This document shows positions 62,210 through 64,000 of a DNA stretch of 64,000 nucleotides, piece by piece (the stretch's first letter is position 1; each line of letters begins with the position of its first letter). Made by a program: the position numbers and the translations under genes. The stretch comes from Chionis minor. Its lineage: Eukaryota > Chordata > Aves > Charadriiformes > Chionididae. The stretch is from positions 57,217-121,216 of the forward strand of contig VZSF01008843.1 in NCBI GenBank assembly GCA_013398295.1, read 5' to 3'. The notes beneath the pieces are model-generated. The model was given only the letters and a program-made list of their open reading frames with translations. It ran no database searches and was not told the DNA's origin.

Positions 62210-64000
62210 TAAAATACCTTGAAGTTTTTGATATGTCCAAGCCTTAACTTGCAAGACCCAGTGAAATAATTGCTGATGCTGGTATAGTTTTCTAAGAATT
62301 CTCCGCGCTGTTGTGTGGTTGTTTCAGGGTTTTTTTAGATGACTTTTCATGCACTTGTTGGCAACTCAGAAGCTACAAAAGAATCTGCAATAGATCAGAA
62401 CATCTACAGGTTTTCTGAACTCAGATTTACTGTCATGTGCGGACACTGATGAGACGCAGAACCACTGCATCTCTCCTGGCGCTTGCTTAGAGCGTGTAGG
62501 GTAGCACAGCCCAGATGTGAGGGGAGGAGGAGGGAAGACCTGAAGATACTTTCTAATTCAGGAACTTTGAATGGAGGAAATGGACCAGCATAGGGCACAG
62601 TAAATACAGTTGATTCCACAGGCTTAGTCTGGATATATGCTCCTCTGACCCTGCAAAAGTGGGATAGGGCTGGGAGCTTGAAGCAAAATAGAGTTAGAAC
62701 TGTGTCTTACTCTCAACGGTGCTTTGTGCAAATACTTAGGTGCTATACAAACAACTGTAGTAGTTGAGCTAGGAGTAACTGAAGCCTCCTAACCAGGAAG
62801 CTACTTCACTGAATCCAAAGGTTTTCACCTTCCTTTTATAACAAGACCTGTTATTGCCTCACTAGATATGTGCACACCTGAAAGCTCCCTGCTCACCCCA
62901 TAAAAAGAACCTGTATACTACGGTTTAATGCTTAGTCCCACAGAATGAATGCTGCTATCTGAATCAGGTGTTTGGTCAGCAACCCCAGGGTGCAAACGTC
63001 TGGGTCAAGGTTCAGATTTAGTTTAGATTGGCTTGATTAAAGATTCTACTGGTTTGTCTGAGAACAGTGAAGTTACTGTGTCGGATATTCAATGTGAAAT
63101 GGTATTTGGAACTACAGTTGGAACACTGTTTTCTCTTCTTTAATGTGGGAGGTGTGGCTCGGAGGTGAGCAGATGGATGGTGCCAAGTAGCACACCTCTC
63201 AGTGTTAAGCCATTCCGCACTGGAGCTAGAGATCAAAATCTTCTTTCTGCTCCCTTTATTTGTGTTTCTGGTTGTACACCGGGATTGTGTGTGTCTGAAA
63301 GATGGCTGTTGTCAGTGTGTCAGGTCTGCTCGCTGATGCTTGTGTAATCTGATGGCTAGGGCATAGGGCTGGGAGCACAGATGTTCTGGGTCTGACTTAA
63401 AAATGTGCTAGTAGCAAATCAATGTGTGTAGCTGCTTTCTTACTCTGAATTCAAATGTTACGGGGCCCCTGTAAAACACTCTGTCTCATGAAATGCCTGA
63501 AAAATGCTCAGTTTCGGTGGTAGTGTTCTTGATGAAGCGTTCAGCCTCTGCAAAGCAGGGGAGAGCACTCAGGACCTCTTTCTCAAAGAAAACGGTGTAA
63601 TGCAGTTCTGCTGACAGACCAGTCTCTACCAATACATAAGCATGCCCGTGGCTGCTGAATTGCTCCTGACATAGGGCTTACAGTTGAGACCGTGATAAAG
63701 TAGTTCGAGCAAAAACTGACCAAATAGAAAGCGCTTCAGTGTGTTGTATGCCCTTACAGTTTCTGTAACTTATTTTGAGAACAGAAATAAAAGCCTGTTT
63801 GCCTTGAATTCGGAAAAGGGGAATTCTGGGCAGGTATGCAGTAGGCCAGCAGATGTGCAGTTCTGCTTGTCACTTGGGGATTTGTTGCATCCCCTTTCCT
63901 GTGGTGAACGCTTCTGCTGTGTGAAGTGGTGCAGGCACTCTAATAATGACCTAATGTCCCCTTTCGCCTTCCTTCATGCCCTTCCTTTATCACCTTGTGT

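Larger units (their letters stand above)
49464..64000 (+). other. PIK3R3: Intron 1 of the p55gamma transcript (over 14.5 kb, AT-rich, no exon recognised)
   Basis: From the donor GTAGGG onward the DNA is clearly AT-richer than everything upstream. I searched for the expected next exon (ALPPKPPKP, then the nSH2 motif WYWGDIS) and did not find it, so it lies beyond 64000. No other gene, RNA gene or clear transposon was recognised on either strand. Listed separately are a poly-A run at 59192-59221, a CRE/CCAAT cluster at 60430-60620 and a pair of inverted repeats at 62128-62209. The rest is unremarkable intron. Confidence 0.6.

Noticed and set aside
49464..64000. Search for the nSH2 exon (WYWGDIS) or ALPPKPPKP linker downstream of the p55gamma exon
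   Set aside because: Neither was found on the + strand, so the shared exons are taken to be outside the window.
1..64000. CRISPR arrays, bacterial or phage genes, tRNA or rRNA genes, and viral insertions
   Set aside because: No regularly spaced repeats, no RNA gene signatures and no retroviral gag/pol/env-like frames were recognised. The sequence is vertebrate intron and exon DNA.

Overview
The window is vertebrate nuclear DNA, most likely from a bird. The signs are exons spread over tens of kilobases with GT-AG introns, very GC-rich intronic DNA over the first 49 kb, and the 3' end of a CR1-type LINE at about 29.39-29.48 kb. It reads as a draft assembly: there is a 602-base run of N (48709-49310) and single Ns beside poly-G runs at 8730 and 22453. 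There are no bacterial genes, operons, CRISPR arrays or recognisable tRNA/rRNA genes.

Everything I can recognise as coding is on the + strand and belongs to one locus, a class IA PI3-kinase regulatory subunit gene. Six exons (728-1043, 5451-5546, 5797-5874, 14530-14661, 17632-17833, 18202-18287) join in frame to 303 codons plus one base. They encode an N-terminal SH3 domain, a proline-rich linker and a BH/RhoGAP-like domain, in the same order and with the same cut points as the first half of p85alpha. About 31 kb downstream, behind a CpG-rich promoter that is partly lost in the N gap, lies the unmistakable first coding exon of p55gamma (PIK3R3) at 49358-49463. Both the sixth upstream exon and the p55gamma exon end in phase 1, so either can splice into the same downstream exons (proline-rich, nSH2, iSH2, cSH2). 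Those shared exons are not in the window and must lie beyond 64000.

This is the layout known for PIK3R1 (p85alpha exons, then the p55alpha promoter and exon, then shared exons). Mammalian PIK3R3 is known only as a short p55-type gene without SH3 and BH domains. The main message is therefore that this animal appears to keep an intact set of SH3-BH exons upstream of PIK3R3, enough to make a full-length 'p85gamma'.

Region by region: 1-727 is 5' flank or 5'UTR with a good candidate splice acceptor at 348. 728-18287 holds the six exons and GC-rich introns, with a GC-rich island at 6.4-6.85 kb and a 139-bp near-identical direct repeat at 15.2 and 17.3 kb. 18288-47900 is a long intron with one CR1 fragment, a degenerate minisatellite and AT-rich islands that look like regulatory elements. 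47.94-49.36 kb is the p55gamma promoter with three CCAAT boxes and the gap. 49464-64000 is p55gamma intron 1, strikingly more AT-rich, with no further coding exon recognised and a CRE/CCAAT cluster near 60.5 kb that could be another promoter or an enhancer.
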